64,000 nt of DNA from the NCBI GenBank assembly GCA_902478645.1, contig CABSLV010000007.1, forward strand, positions 1-64,000, written 5' to 3'. The position numbers and the translations under genes are program-made. Numbering within the stretch: position 1 is the stretch's first letter; each line of letters opens with the position of its first letter. Below the pieces are notes generated by a model that saw nothing but the letters and a program-made list of their open reading frames with translations, searched no databases and had not been told where the DNA came from. Of the stretch, positions 55,125 through 63,943 are shown piece by piece. This DNA is from an uncultured Flavobacteriales bacterium (GTDB lineage Bacteria; Bacteroidota; Bacteroidia; Flavobacteriales; UBA1820).

Positions 55125-56618
55125 TTATTTTACCAACTGTCCGATGATCGGAGCCACACCTCCGTCTATCATGTTCGAGATCCACAACGGAGCCATACCG
55201 ATGGCTGCGATCACCACGATGAGCGTGATCACCGGCAGACGCTCGTGCCAAACGGCATCCGTGAGGGTGAGGTGGTGTTTGTTCTCCACTTCCCCGTAGA
55301 GTACCTTGCCCACCACGCGCAGGATGTACACCGCCGTAATGACGATCGAGCAGCACGCAATGGCCGTAAATACGCGGTGGAACATATCCGTGTGTTCCCA
55401 CGAACCTACGAAGATGGTCATCTCGGCCACAAATCCCGACAAGCCGGGAAGTCCGAGCGAAGCCAGACCCGCTATCACGTAGCACACCGCCAGGAAAGGC
55501 ATCACCTTCATCAGGCCGCTCATCTCCCGGATATCGCGCGTATGGGTACGTCCGTAGATCATTCCGATCAGGGCAAAGAAGAGAGCCGTCATCAGACCGT
55601 GCGAAAGCATCTGAAGCACGGCACCCGTCATGGCCGTCTGGTTGATCATCAGGATGGCGAAGAGCACCAAACCGCAGTGGCTCACCGAAGAGTAGGCGTT
55701 GATGTACTTCAGGTCGGTCTGCATGATCGCACCGAATGCCCCGTACACCACACTGATACCCGTAAGGATGATAAAGATCCACGCCAGTTCGTTGGCTGCC
55801 TCGGGCATCAGGAACATCGCTACACGGAAGCAACCGTAACCACCCAGCTTCATCAGCACCCCGGCGTGCATCATCGACACGGCCGTCGGCGCGGAAGCAT
55901 GACCGTCAGGGCTCCATGTATGGAAGGGGAACATCGCTCCCAGCACCCCGAATCCTACGAAGGTCAGCGGGAAGAACAAGCGCTGAGCCGACATCGGGAT
56001 CGTGTATTGCGATATTTCGAGGATGTTCATCGTGTATTGCCCTCCCTCGGGTGCGGAGTGGAAATAGATTCCCAGGATTCCCACCAGCAGGAACGCCGAA
56101 CCACCCATGAGCATCAGGGTAAGTTTCATCGCCGCGTACTCCTTGCCGCCCGAACCCCACAGACCGATCAGCAGGTACATCGGGATCAGCGCGATCTCGT
56201 AGAACATGAACATCGTGAACAGGTCGATCGAGATAAAGAACCCGAACACGCCCAGCGAAAGGAGCACCAGCCACATGTAGTATTCCTTGGTCTGGTCCTT
56301 GATGGTCCACGAGGCAAACACACCGGTGAAAAGGATGATGGCCGAAAGCATCAGCATGGCTACCGAAATGCCGTCCACTCCGATGGCGTAATGGATATTC
56401 AACGGAGCGAACCACAGGATGCTGTCGGTGTACAACATCGGCGCATCGGCTCCCGCCGCCCGATCCGAGAGGAACGATACGGTCAGGTAAATGGCTGTCG
56501 CCAGCACGGCGCTGGCTCCCGTTACGGCCACCGCATGCACCTGTTTGATGCTGCGGCAAAACAACAGCGCCAGGAGCATCAATACCGGTATGACAACAAA
56601 AAGGGAAAGGAAATTCAT
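55125..56618 (-). CDS. nuoM: NADH-quinone oxidoreductase-like complex, subunit M
   Basis: 497 residues, antiporter-like membrane subunit. Conserved elements include FMFYEIALIPMYLLIG with the key Glu, FPFHTWSPDGHASAPTAVSMMHAGVLMKLGGYG with Lys, and INAYSSVSHCGLVL. It is part of the proton-pumping arm. It lies 32 bp after nuoL. Confidence 0.95.
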   Translation of the reverse strand: MNFLSLFVVIPVLMLLALLFCRSIKQVHAVAVTGASAVLATAIYLTVSFLSDRAAGADAPMLYTDSILWFAPLNIHYAIGVDGISVAMLMLSAIILFTGVFASWTIKDQTKEYYMWLVLLSLGVFGFFISIDLFTMFMFYEIALIPMYLLIGLWGSGGKEYAAMKLTLMLMGGSAFLLVGILGIYFHSAPEGGQYTMNILEISQYTIPMSAQRLFFPLTFVGFGVLGAMFPFHTWSPDGHASAPTAVSMMHAGVLMKLGGYGCFRVAMFLMPEAANELAWIFIILTGISVVYGAFGAIMQTDLKYINAYSSVSHCGLVLFAILMINQTAMTGAVLQMLSHGLMTALFFALIGMIYGRTHTRDIREMSGLMKVMPFLAVCYVIAGLASLGLPGLSGFVAEMTIFVGSWEHTDMFHRVFTAIACCSIVITAVYILRVVGKVLYGEVENKHHLTLTDAVWHERLPVITLIVVIAAIGMAPLWISNMIDGGVAPIIGQLVK

Positions 56619-56650
56619 AGTATTTCTTTTTTATCCGATTCTCAATTCCG

Positions 56651-58561
56651 TTAGATCAGTATGGCGATAATGACCAGCAACAGGGCACCCAGGACGAACA
56701 CATACGCGTACTGCTGTACCTGTCCCGACTGCAGCCCCCGGATGTCGTACGACACGCGATTGGCTCCCCAAGCCAGGAAATTCATAAAGCCATCCACCAC
56801 ATGGCGGTCGAACCAAGCGATGCTCTTCGACACACCGTTGAAGATAATGCGCTTGGTGATGAACATGTACACCTCGTCGATATAGAAACGATGGTATGCC
56901 GCACGGGCGAAAGCCGTCATCGACGCCTCGTTCACCGCCGGTTTTTCGTGTTCCTTGAAGTACTTGAACGCCGCGATGCCGATACCCACCACCGCTACGC
57001 CGATGCTGGCAAAAGCAATGGGCCACGTAGTGTGGATGTGCAGCGTCTGCCCGTCGGCCGAAACGAAATCGCCGAAGGGAATAAAGCCGGCCACGCACGT
57101 GATCAGCGCCAGGATCGCCAGCGGAACGGTCATCACCGCCGGGGATTCATGAGGCGTATGGTGAGACAGGTCGGTCGGAGTGCTCCAGAAGATACGGAAG
57201 TACAGACGGAACATGTAGAACGCCGTCAGACCGGCCGTGACATACATCCAGGCAAACATCCAAGGGCTGAACATGTAGGTAGCCACCAGGATCTCATCTT
57301 TGGAGAAGAAGCCCGAGAACGGAGGGATTCCCGCAATGGCCAAGCACGCTACCACGAACGTGATGTGCGTAACGGGCATGTACTTGCGCAAACCACCCAT
57401 CTGCGCCATCTCGTTGGAATGCACCGCATGGATCACCGAACCGGCACCCAGGAAGAGCAGTGCCTTGAACATGGCGTGGGTAAACAAGTGCCACATACCG
57501 GCCGTATAACCCAGAGCGTCGTGCCCGTTCATGCCGGATACGCCCAAAGCAACGATCATAAAGCCGATCTGGGAAATGGTCGAGAAGGCCAGCACGCGTT
57601 TGATATCCGTCTGGAAGCAGGCGATCACCGCGGCAAAGAGCGAAGTGAAAGCACCCACGTAGGCGATGTACGACAACACCTCCGGTGCTGCCTCGATGTA
57701 CAGCGGGAACATGCGCGCTACCAGGAACACACCGGCTACCACCATCGTTGCGGCATGGATCAAGGCCGAAACAGGGGTCGGACCTTCCATCGCGTCGGGC
57801 AGCCAGATGTGCAAGGGGAACATTGCCGACTTACCGGCACCGCCGATAAAGATCAGGCTCAAGCCCCAGGCTGCCGCCGAAACACCCAGGAAGCTGGCTC
57901 CGGCTGCCGAAGAAAGTGCCGTGCCGCCCGGAGCGGTCAGGTCGATGAAGTTGAACGACTGGGCATAGAAGGACAATACCAGGATACCCAGCAGGAAGCC
58001 CAGGTCGGCAAAGCGGGTAACGATAAAGGCTTTCTTCGAAGCAGCGATGGCTGCCGGACGGGTGTAGTAAAACCCGATGAGCAGGTACGAGGATACACCC
58101 ACCAACTCCCAGAAGATGTACATCTGGAAAATGTTGGTAGCCACCACCAACCCGAGCATCGAGAAGGAGAACAACGAGAGGAAGGCGTAGTAACGCGCAA
58201 AACCCCGCTCGCCCTTCATGTAACCCAGGCTGTAGAGGTGCACCATCAGCGACACGGTGGTGATCACCACCAGCATCATGCACGAGATGGGATCCAGCAA
58301 TACGCCCAGGTCGATGTGCAGGTTTTCGGTAAAACGAAGCCACACCCAGTTGTACTCGGTGATCTTCTGGTAAACGCCGTCGGCGCCTTTTCCATCTATG
58401 AAGAAGTAATCAAATGCGGCCCAGTATGCCAATACTGTGGTAACGGCCAGTCCCGCCGTACCGATCAGTCCGGCCGAGCGTCCCTTGAGCTGTCCCTGGA
58501 AGAGTCCCAAAAACAGGAACATCACCATGGGAATGAGCAAAACGTATATCGAGTATTCCAT
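56651..58561 (-). CDS. nuoL: NADH-quinone oxidoreductase-like complex, subunit L
   Basis: 636 residues. Hallmarks are FWELVGVSSYLLIGFYY, GGAGKSAMFPLHIWLPDAMEGPTPVSALIHAATMVVAG and KRVLAFSTISQIGFM. The C-terminus carries the amphipathic lateral helix and final transmembrane segment expected of NuoL. It is the distal proton-translocating subunit. It lies 20 bp after nuoK. Confidence 0.95.
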   Translation of the reverse strand: MEYSIYVLLIPMVMFLFLGLFQGQLKGRSAGLIGTAGLAVTTVLAYWAAFDYFFIDGKGADGVYQKITEYNWVWLRFTENLHIDLGVLLDPISCMMLVVITTVSLMVHLYSLGYMKGERGFARYYAFLSLFSFSMLGLVVATNIFQMYIFWELVGVSSYLLIGFYYTRPAAIAASKKAFIVTRFADLGFLLGILVLSFYAQSFNFIDLTAPGGTALSSAAGASFLGVSAAAWGLSLIFIGGAGKSAMFPLHIWLPDAMEGPTPVSALIHAATMVVAGVFLVARMFPLYIEAAPEVLSYIAYVGAFTSLFAAVIACFQTDIKRVLAFSTISQIGFMIVALGVSGMNGHDALGYTAGMWHLFTHAMFKALLFLGAGSVIHAVHSNEMAQMGGLRKYMPVTHITFVVACLAIAGIPPFSGFFSKDEILVATYMFSPWMFAWMYVTAGLTAFYMFRLYFRIFWSTPTDLSHHTPHESPAVMTVPLAILALITCVAGFIPFGDFVSADGQTLHIHTTWPIAFASIGVAVVGIGIAAFKYFKEHEKPAVNEASMTAFARAAYHRFYIDEVYMFITKRIIFNGVSKSIAWFDRHVVDGFMNFLAWGANRVSYDIRGLQSGQVQQYAYVFVLGALLLVIIAILI

Positions 58562-58581
58562 TTTCTTGACGCGGTTTTAGA

Positions 58582-58893
58582 CTAATATTTCATCGAGTCC
58601 ATACGGTCCGTCTGGACGCTCTTGAGGTTGCGGTACACGTTGATGATGATGGCGATCGCCACGGCTGTTTCCCCGGCGGCCACCCCGATGACGAACAGGG
58701 TAAAGAAAAAGCCTTCGAGCGCCTCGGGATACAGAAAGCGGTTGAACACCACGAAGTTCACATTGACCGCATTGAGGATCAGCTCCAGCGAAACGAGCAT
58801 GGCCAACAGGTTGCGGCGTGTGATGAAACCGTAAACGCCCGCGAAGAACATCACGGCTCCTACGAGCAGGTAAAATTCCATTGGTATTTCCAT
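58582..58893 (-). CDS. nuoK: NADH-quinone oxidoreductase-like complex, subunit K
   Basis: 103 residues from MEIPMEFYLLVG; a start at 58881 is also possible. Three transmembrane helices carry the conserved membrane Glu residues (NLLAMLVSLELILNAVNVNFV and AAGETAVAIAIIINVYR), which form the antiporter-like channel next to NuoJ. It begins four bases after the nuoJ stop. Confidence 0.93.
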   Translation of the reverse strand: MEIPMEFYLLVGAVMFFAGVYGFITRRNLLAMLVSLELILNAVNVNFVVFNRFLYPEALEGFFFTLFVIGVAAGETAVAIAIIINVYRNLKSVQTDRMDSMKY

Positions 58894-58897
58894 TGTC

Positions 58898-59413
58898 CTA
58901 TCGTTTTCTTGCAATTAATATTCCGCCGATGATGCAAGCCAGCAAAAAGACGCTGATCACTTCGAAAGGCAGCAGATAACCGTACTTGTAAGGACTCATC
59001 AGCATCTGTCCCACCACATTCATATCGGGATCCGTTCCCCAGACCACCGACGGGGCGAAACGCTCGGAAAAGATGAGCCATCCGCAAACCACCAGGCCCA
59101 CCAGCGCCCCGATCAGGGCCGGCACCACCTTTTTGGTTTCCGGTTTTTCGGTCTTTTCGCCGACCCCGCTGGTAAGCAGGATCGAGAATACGTACAACAC
59201 GATGATACCGCCAGCGTAAATAGTCAGCTGCACCGCACCGAGGAACTGGTAATCCAACTGGAAGTACAGACCTGCCGTAGCAAAGAGTACGAACAGCAGG
59301 TACGTTACCGCACGCAGGATGCGCCGCGAAGTAACCGCCAGAAAGGAGAACACGACTATGATCAGCGCCAGGACGGCAAATACGATCAATCCGGATGTTA
59401 TTTCCATTGTCAT
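58898..59413 (-). CDS. nuoJ: NADH-quinone oxidoreductase-like complex, subunit J
   Basis: 171 residues with five transmembrane helices. The pi-bulge region GAVQLTIYAGGIIVLYVFSILLT is the family signature. Its ATG shares one base with the nuoI stop (TGATG), so translation is coupled. Confidence 0.93.
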   Translation of the reverse strand: MTMEITSGLIVFAVLALIIVVFSFLAVTSRRILRAVTYLLFVLFATAGLYFQLDYQFLGAVQLTIYAGGIIVLYVFSILLTSGVGEKTEKPETKKVVPALIGALVGLVVCGWLIFSERFAPSVVWGTDPDMNVVGQMLMSPYKYGYLLPFEVISVFLLACIIGGILIARKR

Positions 59414-59934
59414 CAGTTATTTTCCTGTTGTTTTTCTTCTGTCTTTGCCGCAGCGCTTTCGGGGGCTGCTTCAGCCGGTTTGGGAGCGACCACCGGATCG
59501 AGGCGCAGCACGAGTTTGGTGCGGTTGAACACCGCATTCTCGAACGTATTGCGGAATTCGATGGCATTGTGCGGACAACTGTTCACACAAAGCTGGCAAT
59601 AGGTGCAACTGCCCAGGTCGTAGATATACTCGTCGAGGACTTTCTTGGGTTTTCCGGTAGCCGGATTTACCTCCATGCGGGTCTTGACCGTAATGGTGCC
59701 GTTGGGGCAGGCATTCTGGCAAATCCCGCAGCCGATACAACGGCTGGGGCCATCCTCGTTCAGGGGCATGTACAATTCGCCGCGAAAACGTTTGGCGATC
59801 TGGAGCGTAGCCCGGTTTTCAGGATACTGGTCGGTGGTGTTCTTTTGCAGGAACACCTTCATCGTGGTCTTCAGACCGGTGCACAACGAACCGATCCCCC
59901 GGCAAATAGAACCTATGTAATTAACGAAACCCAT
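59413..59934 (-). CDS. nuoI: NADH-quinone oxidoreductase-like complex, subunit I (two [4Fe-4S])
   Basis: 173 residues with an amphipathic N-terminus and two ferredoxin motifs, CIGCGICQNACPNG and CTYCQLCVNSCPHNA, that bind clusters N6a and N6b. In complexes that lack the NADH-dehydrogenase module, this subunit may be a point where another electron donor docks. The C-terminal tail (about 145-173) is low-complexity, rich in Ala, Glu and Gln. Confidence 0.95.
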   Translation of the reverse strand: MGFVNYIGSICRGIGSLCTGLKTTMKVFLQKNTTDQYPENRATLQIAKRFRGELYMPLNEDGPSRCIGCGICQNACPNGTITVKTRMEVNPATGKPKKVLDEYIYDLGSCTYCQLCVNSCPHNAIEFRNTFENAVFNRTKLVLRLDPVVAPKPAEAAPESAAAKTEEKQQENN

Positions 59935-59958
59935 TTCTTCTCTGTCTTTATCTTAAAC

Positions 59959-61035
59959 TTAGAAATGCAAACCGAATATCACCACGATGGCCATCAGCAT
60001 CAGGTTGACCAAACCGATGGGCAAAAGGTATTTCCACTCCAGAGCCAGGATCTGGTCCACACGCAGACGCGGGAACGTCCACTTGAACCACATCAGCACG
60101 AAGATCAAAAAGAACGTCTTGCCGAAGAACCATACCACCGAAGGGATGTAGTCCATCACGGCGTTGAAACCGTCCAGCCCGCTGATGTGCAAAGGCATCC
60201 ATCCGCCCAGGAAGATCGTCGCAGCCACAGCCGCTACGATAAACAGGTTGAGATACTCGGCCAGGTAGAAGAAACCGAACTGAATACCGGAATATTCGGT
60301 GTGGTAACCGGCCGTCAGCTCACTCTCGGCTTCGGGCAAGTCGAACGGTCCGCGGTTGGTCTCGGCATTGCCGGCGATCAGGTAGATGATGAAAGCGATC
60401 ACCGCCGGAATATGTCCCTTGAAGATGAACCAGCCGTCGGCCTGCTCGGCCACGATGGTCGAGAGCTGCATGCTGCCGCACAGGATGACCATCGTCAGGA
60501 TGGACAAGGTAACGGACAACTCATAGCTGATCATCTGCGCACCGCTTCGCATGGCGCCGATCAGGGAAAACTTGTTGTTGGACGACCAACCGGCCAGCAG
60601 GATACCCAGCACCCCGATGGCCGAAACGGACAGCAGGAAGAAGATACCGATGTTGAAATCCAACACCTGGAGTCCGCGTCCGAAAGGCAGGTTGCTGAAG
60701 GCCAGCACCGAGGCCACGATAACGATAAAGGGCGCCAGAATGAACAGGAAGCGGTCGGAACGGTCGATGAAGATCAGTTCCTTGATAAGCATCTTGATCA
60801 TATCGGCCACACTCTGGATCGTTCCCTTGGGTCCTACCCGGTTCGGCCCGATACGGCACTGGAACTTTCCGCACACGCGGCGCTCCATGTAGATCAGGAT
60901 CAGGGCGATCACCGCGTAGAGTGCCAGAATGGCCGCGCCGATCAGGATAAATTCGATGGCCAGCGCCGCCCACGAAGGCATTGCAGCGCGCAGCGTTTCG
61001 TCTATCCAACCAGTGACTATTGAAAAATCGAACAT
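59959..61035 (-). CDS. nuoH: NADH-quinone oxidoreductase-like complex, subunit H
   Basis: 358 residues with eight transmembrane helices. The quinone-site loops are visible: YMERRVCGKFQCRIGPNRVGPKGTIQSVADMIKM and NRGPFDLPEAESELTAGYHTEYSG. It joins the peripheral and membrane arms. It lies 38 bp after nuoCD. Confidence 0.95.
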   Translation of the reverse strand: MFDFSIVTGWIDETLRAAMPSWAALAIEFILIGAAILALYAVIALILIYMERRVCGKFQCRIGPNRVGPKGTIQSVADMIKMLIKELIFIDRSDRFLFILAPFIVIVASVLAFSNLPFGRGLQVLDFNIGIFFLLSVSAIGVLGILLAGWSSNNKFSLIGAMRSGAQMISYELSVTLSILTMVILCGSMQLSTIVAEQADGWFIFKGHIPAVIAFIIYLIAGNAETNRGPFDLPEAESELTAGYHTEYSGIQFGFFYLAEYLNLFIVAAVAATIFLGGWMPLHISGLDGFNAVMDYIPSVVWFFGKTFFLIFVLMWFKWTFPRLRVDQILALEWKYLLPIGLVNLMLMAIVVIFGLHF

Positions 61036-61073
61036 ATCGCTTTCTATTTGTTTTTGTTTCCTTGATTATTGCG

Positions 61074-62705
61074 TTAGCGGTCGATGTCCGGGACGATGTA
61101 GTCCAGCGAAGCTCCGATGGCGATCAGGTCGGCGATCTTGTGTCCACGGGAGAGTTGATCGACTACCGAGATCTGCGGCAGACCGGTCGAGCGGAACTTC
61201 AGGCGGTAAGGATACTTGTCCCCGCGGGATTCGATATACACCCCGAAATCGCCGCGTGCAGCCTCCACATGGGAGTAGTACTCGCCTTCCGGCAACTTGA
61301 TCACCGGCTTGGTCTTGACCTGGATGTCTCCCTCCGGAATGTTGTCGATGAGCTGTTCGATGATATGGAGCGACTCGTAGATCTCGTCCATACGCGCCAT
61401 GTAGCGGTCGAACACATCGCCACCGTGGTAGATCACCTGTTTGAAATCCACCTTGTCGTACATCGCATACGGATCGGTCTTGCGCACGTCGCACGCCCAA
61501 CCGGAAGCACGGCCCGAAGGACCGGATACTCCGTACGAAATGGCCGTCTCCTTGGGCAGGACACCGATGCCCTTCATACGGTTCTGAGCGATGATATTGC
61601 CGGTAAAGACATTGTGATAGTCCGGCAGTACGGTCGGCAGGTATTTGAGGAACTTCTTGACTTCCTTGACAAAATCGGGATGCAGGTCGGCCTGCACGCC
61701 GCCGATGGTGTAGTAGTTCTGGATCAGACGGCCGCCCGTGGTTGCCTCGAAGATATCGAGAATCTTTTCGCGGTCGCGGAAACCGTAGAAGAAAGCCGTC
61801 AGTGCGCCGAAGTCCATGCAGAAGGTCGCATAGAACAACAAGTGCGAATCGATGCGCTGCAACTCGTCCATGATGGTGCGGATGTACTTCACCCGATCCG
61901 ACACCTCGATACCCATCGCCTTTTCGATGCAGTTGCACAAGGCATGGCGGTTCATGTGCGCCGAAAGATAGTCCAGACGGTCGGTAAAGGCCAAAGTCTG
62001 GGGATAGGTCTTCGACTCGCTCAGTTTTTCGATCCCGCGGTGGATGTACCCGCAGTTCGGGTCGATCTTGCGGATGATCTCACCGTCGAGCGACACGCGG
62101 AAATGCAACACCCCGTGCGTAGCCGGGTGCTGAGGCCCGATATTGACCACGTATTCTTCCTTGGAGAAAATAGTGTGGGGCACGGCCTTGAGTGTACCGT
62201 CCGCTTGCACCTGATATCCGACGGTTTCGTCCACGCCGTCTTCCACATGGAGGTTCAACTCCTTGTTGGCGTTCATGTCGTAGTCCTTGCGCAAAGGATA
62301 TCCGACAAAGTCCCGACGCAGGTACAGACGACGCATGTCCTGGTGTCCGGCAAATTTGACGCCGAAATAGTCGTACACCTCGCGTTCGTTGAGTTCCGCC
62401 GTGCCCCAGATGTCACTCACGGTAGGCAGCATGGGGTTTTCCCGGTCGGTAGTAAAGGTCTTGAGCACCACCCAGTGGTTGTGTACCGAGGAAGTAAGGT
62501 GGTACACCACGCCCAATCCTACCTCGGGACCTTCGTCCACTCCGGTGAGGCTCACCAGATAGTCGAACGCCATCTCGGAGTCGTCCTTGAGCATACGGGC
62601 TACTTCGCGCAGTTTGTCCGAGGGGACGGTGAAGGTGGGATACTGCCCTTCCTTGTATGCCGCATCGGGGGCAAGGGCTGTTATTTTTTCTTGTATTGCG
62701 CTCAT
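61074..62705 (-). CDS. nuoCD: Fused NuoC-NuoD subunit
   Basis: 543 residues. The NuoC part (about 1-175; EREVYDYFGVKFAGHQDMRRLYLRRDFVGYPLRKDY) is joined to NuoD (about 190-543; VNIGPQHPATHGVLHFRVSLDGEIIRKIDPNCGYIHRGIEKL, ending in SLDYIVPDIDR). NuoD forms the quinone-binding cavity with NuoB. The fusion also occurs in E. coli and Bacteroides. Directly downstream comes nuoH, with no nuoE, nuoF or nuoG between, and 31 bp separate it from nuoB. Confidence 0.96.
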   Translation of the reverse strand: MSAIQEKITALAPDAAYKEGQYPTFTVPSDKLREVARMLKDDSEMAFDYLVSLTGVDEGPEVGLGVVYHLTSSVHNHWVVLKTFTTDRENPMLPTVSDIWGTAELNEREVYDYFGVKFAGHQDMRRLYLRRDFVGYPLRKDYDMNANKELNLHVEDGVDETVGYQVQADGTLKAVPHTIFSKEEYVVNIGPQHPATHGVLHFRVSLDGEIIRKIDPNCGYIHRGIEKLSESKTYPQTLAFTDRLDYLSAHMNRHALCNCIEKAMGIEVSDRVKYIRTIMDELQRIDSHLLFYATFCMDFGALTAFFYGFRDREKILDIFEATTGGRLIQNYYTIGGVQADLHPDFVKEVKKFLKYLPTVLPDYHNVFTGNIIAQNRMKGIGVLPKETAISYGVSGPSGRASGWACDVRKTDPYAMYDKVDFKQVIYHGGDVFDRYMARMDEIYESLHIIEQLIDNIPEGDIQVKTKPVIKLPEGEYYSHVEAARGDFGVYIESRGDKYPYRLKFRSTGLPQISVVDQLSRGHKIADLIAIGASLDYIVPDIDR

Positions 62706-62736
62706 AAAACTGTCTTCTTTTATACGATTACAGGCA

Positions 62737-63339
62737 TCAGTCCTTGTCTTCGACCAGATCGGCCGGTTTTTCCTGATGGGCGCCGGCGCCGTGCTTGCCG
62801 AAATACCGCTCGGCTTTTACCTTGCGCTGGAGCTGCATCATCCCATAGAGGAATGCCTCCGGACGGGGCGGGCAGCCGGGAATGAACACATCCACCGGAA
62901 CGATCTTGTCGATGCCTTCCACCACGTGGTACGAACCCTTGAACGGACCTCCCGATATGGTACATCCGCCCACGGCGATGACGTATTTCGGTTCGGCCAA
63001 CTGGTCGTACAGACGGCGGAACACCGGGGCCATCTTGGGAACGATGGTACCGGCCACGACCATCATATCGGCCTGACGCGGACTGGCACGTGCTACCTCG
63101 AAACCGAAACGCGCCATATCGTGGCGAGCGGCTCCGACGGCCATGAATTCGATACCGCAGCAGCTGGTAGCGAACGTAAGGGGCCAAAGCGAATTGGAGC
63201 GTCCCCAGTTGATCACATCGTCGGCCAGACCGACGAATACGTTGGCCTTGCCGTCCTTGTTTATCTCCTTTACGAGCTCCTCGAGGCTTTCATTGTCCTT
63301 GAAATCCTCGTATTCCATCGATTTGATTTTTATTTCCAT
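62737..63339 (-). CDS. nuoB: NADH-quinone oxidoreductase-like complex, subunit B
   Basis: 200 residues from MEIKIKSMEYEDF. The frame is open upstream to 63738, but that stretch is nuoA in another frame. Cluster N2 ligands are in SCCGIEFM (tandem Cys), VGGCTISGGPF and PGCPPRPEAFLYG. The start lies ten bases inside nuoA, so expression is coupled. Confidence 0.95.
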   Translation of the reverse strand: MEIKIKSMEYEDFKDNESLEELVKEINKDGKANVFVGLADDVINWGRSNSLWPLTFATSCCGIEFMAVGAARHDMARFGFEVARASPRQADMMVVAGTIVPKMAPVFRRLYDQLAEPKYVIAVGGCTISGGPFKGSYHVVEGIDKIVPVDVFIPGCPPRPEAFLYGMMQLQRKVKAERYFGKHGAGAHQEKPADLVEDKD

Positions 63340-63680
63340 TGCAATGCTCCTTTTCTCCATGCGTATGCCAGACCGAGTACCAGTACCAGCATAAAGAACA
63401 ATACGTTTACCAGAGCCATTACGCCGAGTTCTTGCACAGCCACTGCCCAGGGGAACAGGAACACAGCTTCCACATCGAACATCAGGAACAAAATGGCGAA
63501 AAGATAGTAACCTACCTTGAACTGCATCCAGGACGTCCCCCGGGTAGGCACACCGCACTCGTACGGAAGTCCCTTCTGCCGGTTGTAGGAGCGGGGAGCG
63601 ATGAGCCACGCAATGGTCAATGCGGCGCTCACCAACACCAATGCAGTAAAAAATACTACAATAAGCAGCGTAGAATTCAT
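63330..63680 (-). CDS. nuoA: NADH-quinone oxidoreductase-like complex, subunit A
   Basis: 116 residues from MNSTLLIVVFF; 16 further upstream codons are open but polar. Three transmembrane helices, with the conserved loop KGLPYECGVPTRGTSWMQFKVGYYLFAILFLMFDVEAVFLFPWA. It is the first gene of the operon, transcribed from a promoter about 170 bp upstream. Confidence 0.94.
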   Translation of the reverse strand: MNSTLLIVVFFTALVLVSAALTIAWLIAPRSYNRQKGLPYECGVPTRGTSWMQFKVGYYLFAILFLMFDVEAVFLFPWAVAVQELGVMALVNVLFFMLVLVLGLAYAWRKGALQWK

Positions 63681-63849
63681 ATATAAAAGCGTTTGTTTTT
63701 CCCCTGAAAACAGCATCATGCCCCACAAAACACTTCACGGCCAGGCCTTACGCGCCTTCTTCCCGCTTCATCCCCCCTCTTCTTTTCTCTCCACCCCCAT
63801 TTTCCTTCCTCTTCTCCGCGCGAAAAACAGCCTACGATGCAGGGCGCTG

Positions 63850-63878
63850 CAAAGGTACGTAAATAAATGAAATACAAA
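63850..63878 (-). promoter_or_regulatory. Promoter of the nuo operon
   Basis: On the minus strand TTTG (63875-63878), a 17-bp spacer and TACCTTTG (63850-63857). The -33 element lies in the T run of the preceding terminator. The predicted leader (about 63843 to 63681) is about 160 bases long. It is pyrimidine-rich on the plus strand and shows no ORF or riboswitch that I can recognise. Confidence 0.55.
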
Positions 63879-63880
63879 AA

Positions 63881-63906
63881 CCCGAATCGGCAAAAAACCG
63901 TTCGGG
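63881..63906 (-). terminator. Terminator of the gene upstream of nuoA
   Basis: CCCGAAtCGG pairs with CCGTTCGGG across an A-rich loop, with a one-base bulge. Reading leftward it is followed by TTTTTG. A minor hairpin CCTCT-TTCC-AGAGG lies at 63914-63927. Confidence 0.7.
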
Positions 63907-63943
63907 TTCGAAGCCCTCTTTCCAGAGGCCGCTATTGTTATTT

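Noticed and set aside
63681..63849. A riboswitch in the nuo leader
   Set aside because: The leader is long but shows no known conserved core and no terminator/antiterminator pair.
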